A stretch of 64,000 nucleotides of DNA, taken from NCBI RefSeq assembly GCF_001514145.1, contig NZ_KQ948658.1, positions 861,274 through 925,273 on the forward strand, in the 5' to 3' direction. Origin of the DNA: Streptomyces canus. GTDB taxonomy: Bacteria; Actinomycetota; Actinomycetes; Streptomycetales; Streptomycetaceae. Position 1 is the stretch's first letter. The number at the start of each line of letters is the position of its first letter. This document shows, piece after piece, positions 49,074 through 58,500 of this stretch. The notes under the pieces were generated by a model. That model saw only the letters and a program-made list of their open reading frames with translations, had not been told where the DNA came from and searched no databases. A program made the position numbers and the translations under genes.

Positions 49074-51230
49074 CTATTGACGCGGGCCGCTGATGACAGG
49101 TGCCAGGAAGGGGCTCGGCGTCCCGTGCCAGGACACACGCAGTGCCTCACGCGCCCGCGTGCACGCCACGAACAGCACGCTGAGCTCGCTGTTGAGGTCT
49201 TCCTGGTGCTGCTGGGCGTCGACGTCCACCGGAGTCACGGCGGACTTCATCGGAACCGTGCCGTCCATCACCCCGGCCACGGCCACGCAGCGGAACTCCA
49301 GCCCCTTCATCCGGTGCATGGTCCCTATCCGCACCCCCGCGCCACTGCGCCCGGCCCCCAGGACGAAAGCGGAGATGCCAGCGCGCTCCAGGGCCTGGGC
49401 GATGTCCCGCCCGAACTGGATGAACCGCACCGCGATGCCGATGTGTTCCGCCTCCACGCCCGAGGCGGTCCACTTCTCAACCTGCGCCACGAGCGCCGCC
49501 ATCTCCTCGGGCTTCGTGGCGTGTCCCGCGGTCTCGGGTCGTTCGCCATGCATCGTGGAGCGATAGCCGGCCAGGGTCTCCTTCCCCTCGTCCATGTCGT
49601 CGGGCTTCTCTCCGGTCAACAGCGCGGTGGACCAGGCGAGGATCTCCTGTGTGGTGCGGTAGTTGACCCGCAGCCGGTACGAGCGTCCGACGACCTCGAC
49701 GCCGAGCGAGCGAAGCGAGACCCGGTTGCCGTAGATGCGCTGGTGGGTGTCCCCGGCGAGGAACAGGTCGTCGGCGCCGGGCCCGACGAGGGCGCGCAGG
49801 AACCGCCATTGGGCGGGGTGCAGGTCCTGCGCCTCGTCGACCACCACGTGCCGGAAGGGCCGCTCGTCGCGCCGCCCGTCCAGGACACGTGCTGCCTCGG
49901 CGCACACCTGCAGGAAGGTCCACTCCCCGGCCTGGCGCAGCTGCTCCTCGAAAGCGGAGACCGCACGCCACACCTGAAGGCGTTTCAGCGGCCCGAGCCC
50001 GCTGCCACGGCCCGTCCGCACCACTTTCAGGTACTCCTCGGGAGTGGCGACGGCGTGCGCGAGGATGACGTGCCGCCACTCCTGGTCGAGGAAGACGTCC
50101 GTGAAGTCGAGGTCCAACCGCCGCGCGATCCGCGCCCACCGGGCGGTGACCTCCTTCTGGTCGAAGACCAGCTTCAGCGGTGCGCCGCCGCGGTCCGCCC
50201 GTACGATCTCGTTGGCCAGGGCGTCGACGTTCACCACCCGGATCTTCGCGCGGACGGCGTCATCCGTGATCAGCAGCTCCACGCAGCGCTGTAGTTCGGC
50301 GGCCAGGTCCTTCGTGTAGGTCGTCAGCAGCACACAGCCATCGGGTGCGTCGGAGGGCAGGTGCCGCGCGAGGTGGTATGCCCGGTGCAGCGCGACGACG
50401 GTCTTGCCGGTGCCGGGTCCGCCGGTGACCCGCGCCGACCCGGCGTAGCTCTCCTGGTAGGCCACCCGGTACTGGCTCGGGTGAAGGAAGACCCGCCAGG
50501 CGTCGAAGGGGCGCTGAAGGATCTCCAGCAGCTCATCGGCCCCGGAGACGAGGGCGATACGGCCGCGCGAGCGGGCCATGGCGGTGCCCAGCTCGTCGCC
50601 TTCGGAGGCGCGGGCGCTCTGCACGGCGGTCCGGGCGTACGCCTGCACGAGCTCGCGGTCGATCTCCTCGGGCTTCATGCCGGTCGCGAGCCCGAGCAGC
50701 ACGTCGTACTGCTGCTCGGGCAGCACCTTGTGCAGCGCCTCCAGGTGGGCCTCGTCGGGGACCAGCCGGATGATCGGCAGGATCTCCTCGTCGACGCCGA
50801 GGCTGCGCAGCACCTTGTCCGGATACTCGGAGGCGGAGAACAGACGGGACGGCTCGTCGGCGGCCAGCGCCCGCAGCCCGGCCGTGGCCCGCTCCAGGGC
50901 CACGTCGTTGCGTATCTCGATACCCTGGGTGGCCTCGTTCACCGACGCGCGGTGCTTGGCGGCCCAGTCGTTGGCCTTGTCGTGCGGGAGCACCTTCAAC
51001 AGCAGATAGCTGTCGCCGGACTCCGCCTTGAGGACGACGCCGCGCCAGAAGTCGGTGATCCGGATGGTCCGCAGCCGCGGATCCTTCTGGTGAGTGAGCT
51101 TCTCCAGGTGCAGTCCCGCGTGCGTGGCCGCCGCGAACTTCTCGAACACCTCGAAGACACGTTTCTGGACGGGTTTCTCCAGCGCGGCGAACTCCATCAG
51201 AAAGTCCCGGTGCATGCCCAGCGTCGCCAT
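49074..51230 (-). CDS. RelE-like/UvrD-family helicase fusion
   Basis: A 718-residue protein. Residues about 8-90 look like a RelE/ParE toxin fold: ALEKPVQKRVFEVFEKF, HLEKLTHQKDPRLRTIRI, then GDSYLLLKVLPHDKANDWA. The remainder is a superfamily 1A helicase. Its motif I is GGPGTGKT (270-277), motif II is VVDEAQD (464-470), and motif III-like GDTHQRIYG follows. Motif V/VI region is IGTMHRMKGLEF with LFVACTRARE. This architecture is a known but poorly characterised helicase group. ATG 51230 has GGAGGGGG upstream. It lies after the drmABC genes and the Mrr-like gene on the same strand, at the end of that cluster. Confidence 0.88.
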   Translation of the reverse strand: MATLGMHRDFLMEFAALEKPVQKRVFEVFEKFAAATHAGLHLEKLTHQKDPRLRTIRITDFWRGVVLKAESGDSYLLLKVLPHDKANDWAAKHRASVNEATQGIEIRNDVALERATAGLRALAADEPSRLFSASEYPDKVLRSLGVDEEILPIIRLVPDEAHLEALHKVLPEQQYDVLLGLATGMKPEEIDRELVQAYARTAVQSARASEGDELGTAMARSRGRIALVSGADELLEILQRPFDAWRVFLHPSQYRVAYQESYAGSARVTGGPGTGKTVVALHRAYHLARHLPSDAPDGCVLLTTYTKDLAAELQRCVELLITDDAVRAKIRVVNVDALANEIVRADRGGAPLKLVFDQKEVTARWARIARRLDLDFTDVFLDQEWRHVILAHAVATPEEYLKVVRTGRGSGLGPLKRLQVWRAVSAFEEQLRQAGEWTFLQVCAEAARVLDGRRDERPFRHVVVDEAQDLHPAQWRFLRALVGPGADDLFLAGDTHQRIYGNRVSLRSLGVEVVGRSYRLRVNYRTTQEILAWSTALLTGEKPDDMDEGKETLAGYRSTMHGERPETAGHATKPEEMAALVAQVEKWTASGVEAEHIGIAVRFIQFGRDIAQALERAGISAFVLGAGRSGAGVRIGTMHRMKGLEFRCVAVAGVMDGTVPMKSAVTPVDVDAQQHQEDLNSELSVLFVACTRAREALRVSWHGTPSPFLAPVISGPRQ

Positions 51231-51344
51231 CCGTGCCCCCTCCAGAAGACTACGATCACTTTACTGACCGGCTCCGATTCGCGAGGCCGGTCCGTACGTG
51301 CCAGGACGCGAGGGCGGACGGCTCGCGTTTGCCTGCGGTGCGGG

Positions 51345-52697
51345 TCAGTTGACTCGGCGATTGCCTGGCGGAACCTCACTCCGGTGCATCCCTACGACCA
51401 CGGAGCCCGGCCCCCCGGCAGACAGGCTCTCGCGGATCAGGTGGATGACGTAGTCCCAGCCGGTGCCGCGCGTGCCGATCCACCCGTCCCTGAGCAACGT
51501 GGTGAACGTGGTGTTGTTCAGGTACCGGGGAACCGACTCCTCGACGATACGTGTCCCACCGGACGGCCCGTCGGCCTCGGGGCGTTGCAGCAGTTCCCAG
51601 AAGTGCTCCCGCGTCAGGTACATGCCGGGGATGAGGGCGGCGGAGTTCATCATGAAGGGAGTGGTCCGGCACAGCTTGACCATGCTCGGTGTGAGGACCA
51701 GGCGGGGGTCTCCCAGCGTCGTTGAGGCCTCCTGTCCGGTCCGAGCCCACTCGTCCTCGGCCTCGCACTCGGCGTCCACGGCCTCCATCCGCTTCAGTTC
51801 CCGCTCACCGGTGGCGTCGTGCCAGTACACCCAGCCGCGCCCGCTCTGCCGCATGCGCTTGTACTGGACCATGGCCACGCTGCGCGCGTGCTCGTTCACG
51901 TAGATCATGTCGACGCCCATGACGGTCTCGGCGTTCGTGCGGTTGGCGTTGTACACGAACAACCGGTGCGGGGATTCGGAGTTGCGGCGGTAGATCCGCC
52001 AGCCGACCTGCACGGCATCCTCGCCCTCCATGCCGGGGAAACGCATGTAGTCATGGACGATCTGCTGATCCTCGATCTGCCGAAGGGCGGGCAGCCCTTC
52101 GATGAAGGGGACGGACCGGGAGCGGGGATCGTCCCTGCTGAGCGGCTGCTGCCACGCTTCGAGCGGATCGCGGTCCGCGCCGAACGTCTCAAGGAGGGTG
52201 CCAAAGGCGTCCTTCTCAAGGCTCCGCTGTTCTCCCTCCCGCCCTGTCGGAGGATTGGCCCCCAGGCTGTTCTCCAGGTCGTCCAGTGTCTCGTTCAGTT
52301 CCGGCCGTAGATGCCGGACGGCGGCGAGCAGTTTGTCGCCGGCGGCAGGAGACAAGCGGCCGTCGTCGCCGAGGAACCGGCGGCTGGCCCCCATGGTGTC
52401 CTCAAGGTCGACGAGCGGCAGCGGAAGCCGGAGTGCGGTGAAGTCGCGGGTGAGCAGGGCACGTTCGTAGGTGCCCGATCGTCTGCCCGGGAAGACGCTG
52501 CCCACCCCGATGATTCTGCGCTGCTCGTCGCGGGCGTGACGGTCGGTGAAGAACGCAAGACACCAGACGCGCGGCTTTCTCCAGTCCTTGTACGGGTAAG
52601 CGAAGGTCCGCTCACCGCGGGTCAGCCATGCCGGTGGTTCCTCCGGGAGCCGCTCCATCATCAGCGCGGTGCTGTGGACCAGAGCGACGGCGACCAT
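51345..52697 (-). CDS. Unrecognised protein with Mrr-like PD-(D/E)xK motif
   Basis: A 450-residue protein without a family I can name. The middle contains AETVMGVDMIYVNEH followed by SVAMVQYKRM. In these, Glu257, Asp263 and Gln278-x-Lys280 are spaced like the catalytic E...D-x(n)-(E/Q)-x-K core of Mrr-type restriction endonucleases (usually GVD...VQVK). The first 200 residues (TFAYPYKDWRKPRVWCLAFF, then a helical stretch) and the last 120 (FMMNSAALIPGMY, RYLNNTTFTTLLRDGW) are unassigned. ATG 52697 has a strong AGGAGGTCA. It lies 119 bases after drmC and 114 bases before the UvrD-like gene. Nuclease activity is an inference. Confidence 0.7.
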   Translation of the reverse strand: MVAVALVHSTALMMERLPEEPPAWLTRGERTFAYPYKDWRKPRVWCLAFFTDRHARDEQRRIIGVGSVFPGRRSGTYERALLTRDFTALRLPLPLVDLEDTMGASRRFLGDDGRLSPAAGDKLLAAVRHLRPELNETLDDLENSLGANPPTGREGEQRSLEKDAFGTLLETFGADRDPLEAWQQPLSRDDPRSRSVPFIEGLPALRQIEDQQIVHDYMRFPGMEGEDAVQVGWRIYRRNSESPHRLFVYNANRTNAETVMGVDMIYVNEHARSVAMVQYKRMRQSGRGWVYWHDATGERELKRMEAVDAECEAEDEWARTGQEASTTLGDPRLVLTPSMVKLCRTTPFMMNSAALIPGMYLTREHFWELLQRPEADGPSGGTRIVEESVPRYLNNTTFTTLLRDGWIGTRGTGWDYVIHLIRESLSAGGPGSVVVGMHRSEVPPGNRRVN

Positions 52698-52816
52698 CTG
52701 TGACCTCCTACATTTCGTGAAAGCGGAGGCTCAATTGTTGGCCAGGTTCCGGCCGTCAGGGCGGAGTGGCTGTCAATCAGTCATGTGAATGGCGATGATT
52801 CGACGGTGATGGGGCC

Positions 52817-53587
52817 TCATGAAGCGCCCGGCAACCGCGCGAGAACCCCCCTGCGCTGCAGCTCCCGTATGTGGTCCGCCATCCGCCCCGGCATGGGGCC
52901 GCCGTTCAGCAGCACACCCGCCTCGATGTTGCGCTCGGCGCCCGCCGCCGTGAGGTTGGCGCTGGTGAGGAAGAGGATCCGGTCGTCGGCCACCGCGAGT
53001 TTCGCGTGCAACCGGCTGCCGGGAGTGGCCCGTTGGGCCGTCGGCCAGTGCCAGAGCCGCAGGCCTGGTATGCGGGAGAAGGCGTCGGCCGGCTCGCTTC
53101 CGGAGAGCAGCCCGCCCGCGCCTGCCAGCGTCTCCACGACGATGTCCACCGTGACCCCACGCGCCACGGCCTCGGACAGTGCCGCGGTCAGCGGAGCGTA
53201 CGAGCGGGCCGAGTAGGTCATGGCGACGAGTCGGTGCTCCGCAGCCCGGACTACCTCCGACAGCACCTGGGCTGTGGAGCGGCCAGGTGTCCCTGGCGTG
53301 GAGGGGCCGCTCCACACGGCACGGGTCTCGGTCCCCTCGCGCTGGCGGACCCAGGCCGCCACATAGCCGCGCAGATACGCCGCCGCCTCCGCCGAGGGCA
53401 CGCCGTCCTCCGTGATCGAGGCCAGCAACGACGAGACGGTCTCCAGCGCGGCCGGTGTCTGCAGCCTGCCGAGGATGTATGCCGGGGAGCGGCCCTGAAC
53501 TAGGAGCGTGGCCAGGGCCTTCGTCCGTGTGGGCCCGAGCGAGGCGGCGGCCGTCGCGACCGCCGCCTCGAAGCGCCTGCGGCTCAC
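52817..53587 (-). CDS. drmC: DISARM phospholipase D-family protein DrmC
   Basis: A 256-residue protein. The N-terminal helical part (RRFEAAVATAAASLGPTRTKA) is followed by a phospholipase D/nuclease domain. A single HKD motif is present: LHAKLAVADDRILFLTSANL, with His, Lys, and downstream Asp and Ser/Asn. One motif per chain implies a dimeric active site. DrmC is one of the three core DISARM genes (drmA helicase, drmB DUF1998, drmC PLD). It starts at GTG 53587, 13 bases after the drmB stop, and is cotranscribed. Confidence 0.9.
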   Translation of the reverse strand: MSRRRFEAAVATAAASLGPTRTKALATLLVQGRSPAYILGRLQTPAALETVSSLLASITEDGVPSAEAAAYLRGYVAAWVRQREGTETRAVWSGPSTPGTPGRSTAQVLSEVVRAAEHRLVAMTYSARSYAPLTAALSEAVARGVTVDIVVETLAGAGGLLSGSEPADAFSRIPGLRLWHWPTAQRATPGSRLHAKLAVADDRILFLTSANLTAAGAERNIEAGVLLNGGPMPGRMADHIRELQRRGVLARLPGAS

Positions 53588-53600
53588 CCGGTCAATCCGC

Positions 53601-55535
53601 TCACTTGAAGTCCGGGATGAGCGCCAGCGGTTCGGTGTCGCCCGCCAGCGGGGTGATGAACCGCCGGTCCAGGAACCGGTTGCCGCGCTCGCACGTGGTC
53701 TCGGACACGAACAGGCAGGAGTGGCAGGCCGCACCGTGCAGGAAGTCCTCCGGCGCCTGGGGAAGACGCTCGCCACACAGCGGATCCGAGGAGCACCGCC
53801 CCGCCTTGTGCAGCGCCATCCGCACGATCCTGGCCAGCCGGTTCTCCCCGGTGCTCGGGTCCTGGTCGGCGAGGGACACCAGTCCGCCGAGAGTGCCCTC
53901 GGAGTCCGGGACGGCCGTGTAGATGAGGATGCCGGTCCGCCGCTCCTCGGCGTCGCCGCTGTAGATCCGCTCGGCCAAACTCGCCGAGTTGTAGCCGCAC
54001 TCCATCGCGATGGTGCGGATGAGCAGATGGGAGAGCGTGTGCAGGGCGATGTAGCGGCTGCCCGGCCAGCCCTGCATCGGATCGGAGTTGTCCTGGATCC
54101 GGTCCGACTTGCGGTGCTCTCGGAACCGGCCGAAGGCCGCGGCGTGTGCAGCGAGGGCCACGCTCGACGCGACCCGGTTCTCCCACTGCTCCATCAGCTG
54201 ATCGTCCACCCGCAGGAACAGGCCCTCGCCGCGCACCTCGCTGGCCGGTATCCAGCCGCGTTCGCGCCGCCCGAGCTCGACGCGGGTGACCAGGCCCGGG
54301 TCCTCCGGGTCGGGAGCGTCGAGCCGGGTGAAGCCGATGAGGGCTCGCACCTCGCGCAGCCGCTCCACCTGCCGCACCTGGGAGAAGACGGTGGACAACG
54401 GCCCGCTGAGCGAGGCCTCCACCAGCGCGAAGTCCTCCGTCGGGTCGGCGGTCTTCGCCGCGGACAGCACCTGCCACTCGGGGGTCAGCAGGTCCGGAGG
54501 GCCCGGCGGCTGCTCGGCCTCGCCTTCCTCGCCCGACAAGGCCGCACGGTAGGCGGATATGGCCTGCCAGACCTGTCCGGGCTCGTAGTCGCGCAGGTAG
54601 CGGTGGTGCTTCGACTTCTTGGCGAACATGGCGATCTCCGCCTCGTCCTCGAAGTCCTCAAGATCCGGCCAGCGTTCCTCGACGAGCTTGCGCAGTGAGT
54701 CGGTCCCGGTGTCGGGCAGTGCCAGCGCACTGAGTGCCACGGGGAACCACTGGTTGGAGGCGCCCACGACCAGCAGATAGGGCTGCGCGTCGCAGTTGTC
54801 GTAGACACCGTCGAACTGGGGGTGCCGACCGCGGCAACGGGGCAGGTTCTCCCGGCCCTTGTCGCCCATCGCGTCCCGGATGTTGCGCTTGGCCTTCTTG
54901 CACACCAGACATTCGAGGGACACGTTGGCTGCGAGGTTGCCGCCGTTGTCCCGCATCCGCAGCGTCGGATACGTCGTGTCGGGGCACGCCCGGCCCTCGT
55001 GCACGAACTCCGTGTACGGGAACTCGTCGAGGTGCCCTTTGGTGCAGGCGAGCGCGAAGCGGGCGGCCACGGCGAGGGGCTTGCGGCCCTTCTTCTTCCG
55101 GTAACAGTTCTCGTGGTAGAAACGCGCCTCGTCGGGGCGGCGGGGGTTCTGGTTCTCGAATCCCCACTTGCCGGAGCCCAGGGAGGCCAGCTCGTTGCAC
55201 GCCGTGCAGCGCAGCCACTGCGGGAAGGGCGTCACGGGCACCCCGATCCGCGCCGCGTACCCCTTCGGGTCGGTGTCGGTGCCGGGGATCCACGGCGCGG
55301 CGCGCAGCTCGCTCACCTGGTTCGGGCCGTAGCGTCGCAGTGCCCGATTGACGGCCTTGCGGAGACGAGGCTCCTCGATCACCGGGTCCGGTACGCCGGC
55401 GTAGCTCCAGTGGTCGATGCCCTTGACCATGACGGAGAAGTTGGGCAGGTCCACGAGGGCGCCGACGCCGCCGGTGAACATGAGGTGGCTCGGCCGTACC
55501 GCGCCCACCCGCCTGAAGTATCCGCCGCCGCTCAT
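53601..55535 (-). CDS. drmB: DISARM DUF1998 protein DrmB
   Basis: A 644-residue protein with DUF1998 near the C-terminus: HTLSHLLIRTIAMECGYNSASL and GAACHSCLFVSETTCERGN. Cysteine pairs probably bind zinc: LRCTACNE, ENCYRK, ALACTKGHLDEFPY, LECLVCKKAK, and a further C/H set near CRGRHPQ. In DISARM, DrmB forms a complex with the DrmA helicase and contributes to recognition of phage DNA ends. ATG 55535 overlaps the drmA stop (ATGA), so the two are translationally coupled. Length fits the family. Confidence 0.94.
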   Translation of the reverse strand: MSGGGYFRRVGAVRPSHLMFTGGVGALVDLPNFSVMVKGIDHWSYAGVPDPVIEEPRLRKAVNRALRRYGPNQVSELRAAPWIPGTDTDPKGYAARIGVPVTPFPQWLRCTACNELASLGSGKWGFENQNPRRPDEARFYHENCYRKKKGRKPLAVAARFALACTKGHLDEFPYTEFVHEGRACPDTTYPTLRMRDNGGNLAANVSLECLVCKKAKRNIRDAMGDKGRENLPRCRGRHPQFDGVYDNCDAQPYLLVVGASNQWFPVALSALALPDTGTDSLRKLVEERWPDLEDFEDEAEIAMFAKKSKHHRYLRDYEPGQVWQAISAYRAALSGEEGEAEQPPGPPDLLTPEWQVLSAAKTADPTEDFALVEASLSGPLSTVFSQVRQVERLREVRALIGFTRLDAPDPEDPGLVTRVELGRRERGWIPASEVRGEGLFLRVDDQLMEQWENRVASSVALAAHAAAFGRFREHRKSDRIQDNSDPMQGWPGSRYIALHTLSHLLIRTIAMECGYNSASLAERIYSGDAEERRTGILIYTAVPDSEGTLGGLVSLADQDPSTGENRLARIVRMALHKAGRCSSDPLCGERLPQAPEDFLHGAACHSCLFVSETTCERGNRFLDRRFITPLAGDTEPLALIPDFK

Positions 55536-58500
55536 GACCGCCGCCCCCTGGCCGTGCCGTTGCCGTTGCCGTTCCCGTCCGAGTCCGGCACCTCGCCGAA
55601 CTCGTCGCCGCCCGCCGTATCCGCGTCGCCGCCGCCCTCGGTCGGCGGTCCGAACTCCCAGGCCTTCCCGGCCGGGGCCGATAGCACCGTGTCGGCGGGC
55701 AGCAGCATGTTGATCTCGTTCTCCGTCTCGCGCATCGACTGCGGGACGGTGAGCACGTCCCATCCGCTGCCGTCCGCGTTGCGCAGCAGCCCCAACACCG
55801 TCTGCTTCTGCCGGGTCTGGCCCCTATAGCCGAGCCTGCCCTGCTCGCTCTTCTTGGCCGACCAGGCGTCGCGCAGCGCGTCGATGCGTTCGGCGAGGTA
55901 TCCGCGGGCCCGGTCCCCGTCCACCGCCTCCGCACGCGCCAGCAGCCGCCGCTCGACGTCCCGCACGCGCGGATCGTCGAGGTCCACCCCCTCCGCGTCC
56001 ACGTTGTCGGAGAACTCGTCGCAGGCCTGCCGGACCGCGGAGACATACGTGGCGGTGGTGCCCCGGTCGAGCGCCCGCCGCGTGAACGGGGTCACCGACA
56101 GCGCCTCGACCTGCCGGTAGAACGTCGCGTGGTAGTGCTCGAAGTCCTCGAAATGGGCGAGATCCCGGGGCCGTGCCCAGTTGTAGAGCGTGACCACGAT
56201 GCCGGGTCGCTTGGCCTGTCGTCCGACGCGGGAGGACGCCTGGATGTACTCGGCGGTGTTCTTCGGCTGCCCGGTGACGACCATCAGACCGAAGCGGGAG
56301 ACGTCCACACCGACCTGCAGCATCGACGTGGCCAGCACGTAGTCGACCGGCTTGCGGTGCGGCATGGCGGGCAGGACCCGCGGCTGGCGCGCCTTGCCCG
56401 CGTCCCGGAACTCGTCGATGATCGCCTGCTTGCGCACCGACGTGTCGTGCTCCGGGTTGAACCCGATCTCCAGCCGCTTGAGGGTGGCGCTGATGTCCGC
56501 CGACGAGATACGGGAGGTCAGTTCCTGGAGGTTGAGCATGTCGGTGTCACGCAGCAGCCGGTTGGCGATGCCCCTGCGGCGTCCGTTGGCCCGCAGCCGG
56601 CTCGGCACGTCGTCGTCCAGGACCCGCCGCATACCGGCGAGCTCCTTGGTCGCGTTGAAGTACCCGACCACCGTCATGTATGGATCGGCGGGAGCGCCGT
56701 AGAGGTCGAACATGTGCTGTCCGGCGAGCAGCAGGATCTCCGCGAGACGGATCTCTGCGGCCTTCATGCGTACCCCGTGGGCGCACACGCCGTAGTAACG
56801 CCGCCCCGGGTTGTCGCGGGTGACGTCGACCTGCTGGGAGAAGAAGGTGTCACCGACGTCGACCACCTGTGGCGGGAAGATCGCCAAGTCCCGGGCGAAC
56901 ACCCCCAGTACCTGGGCGCGGGCGTTGCGGGTGGTGGCCGTCGACGCGACGATCTTCGGCCCGGTCTCGCGGAGCTGCCCGCGGGCGTCCTTCACCCGCC
57001 AGGTGCACAGTTGGTCCACGGCCGACTCGAACAGCCCCACCGTGGTGCCCAGCGACCCGGAGATCAGGTGCAGCTCGTCCTGGATGATGAGGTCCGGCGG
57101 CCGCAGCCGTCGCGGCATCGGCCGGCTGGTCACGGCCTTGTGCTTGTCCTTGGCGTTGTGCCGGGACCCGCAGCCGGTCTCCTCGTCGAGGTCGTTGTGG
57201 CGGTAGCCGTGCCGGTCGCAGTACTCGGTCACGCGCCCGAACAGCATCCCGGCATAGCCGCGCCACGGCAGCTGGGCGAGCTTGTCCACGGTCGCGATCA
57301 GCATGCTCGGCACCAGCCGGTAGATCTCCTCGTCGACCGTGAGGATCGGCAGCCCCTCACCCTGGGCCTTCATCCGCGAGAACGGGCAGGGCTCCGCGTC
57401 CTCCCCGCGCGGGCAGTACACGATGACGCGACGCCGTACGTCGTCCGGTGACACGTCCCGCCAGGCGCGCAGCTCCTCGCCGCACCACGGGCAGGACAGC
57501 ACCTGCAGGACGTTCGCATGCCGGCCCGAGGCGGACTCCGTGGCCTCGGCGATCTGCTGCGCCGCGTCCCCGTACCAGTTCGGCGAGACACCGGCGCCGA
57601 CCCACAGCCCGATACGGAAGGGCCTGCTGCCCCAGACCGTCTCGTCCTCCCTGCGCAGCACCTCCGTCGCGCACACCAGGGCGGAGGCCCGCTGGAACTG
57701 CTGGGCCGTCAGCAGCCGCAGCGTGTAGCGCATCAGCACGGCGACGCCGTCCCGACCTTCGCGGGCGTCCTCGCCCTCCCCGGCGATCTTCTGCAGGCGC
57801 CGGATGGCGAAGGTGTAGGCCGTGAGGCCCAGATAGGCCTCCGTCTTGCCGCCACCGGTCGGGAAGAACAGCAGGTCGACCGTGGCGGTGCTGTCCGCCC
57901 TGCGCTCCTTGTGCGCCGGGTCGGTGAGCGAGCACAGGTTGAGCAGCACGAACGCCAGCTGGAAGGGATACCAGCTCGCGGCCGCGGGGCCGCGACCGTC
58001 GACCTCGGCGTAGGCCGCCGCATACGTCGGCGGCTTCTCGCCGCCCTCGGCCCGCAGCGCGGCCGTCGCCGTGGCCCGCCGCTGCATGGCCATCGCCCGG
58101 TTGGCGAAACGGAACGCCCGCAGTGCGTCCTCGTCGGCGTGCAGCAGGTCAATGCCGAGCGCGATCCTGGCGCACGCGTCGCGGGCCTCGTCGACCGCAC
58201 GCAGTGCGGCGGTCCGCAGCTCGCCCGACAGCGACTGCGCCTTGGCGGCCTGCTGCTCCAGCCACCCGTCGTATCCGTCGGCCAGTGGCTGCAGGGCCTT
58301 CAGTAGATCATCGCGCCGCTCCCACACGGCCAGGTCGGCAAGCTTGTCCATGCTCACTTCGAGACCGGCGAGGAGCGGCTGCTGCGCCGTGCTCGGTGCG
58401 ACCGTGGCGGGCACGTCCTTCACCGGCAGCCAGGTCGTCTCCAGCTTGACCGCACGGCGCCCCTTCGGCAGGACCCTCGCGTGCACGGCGACGTTCCGCC

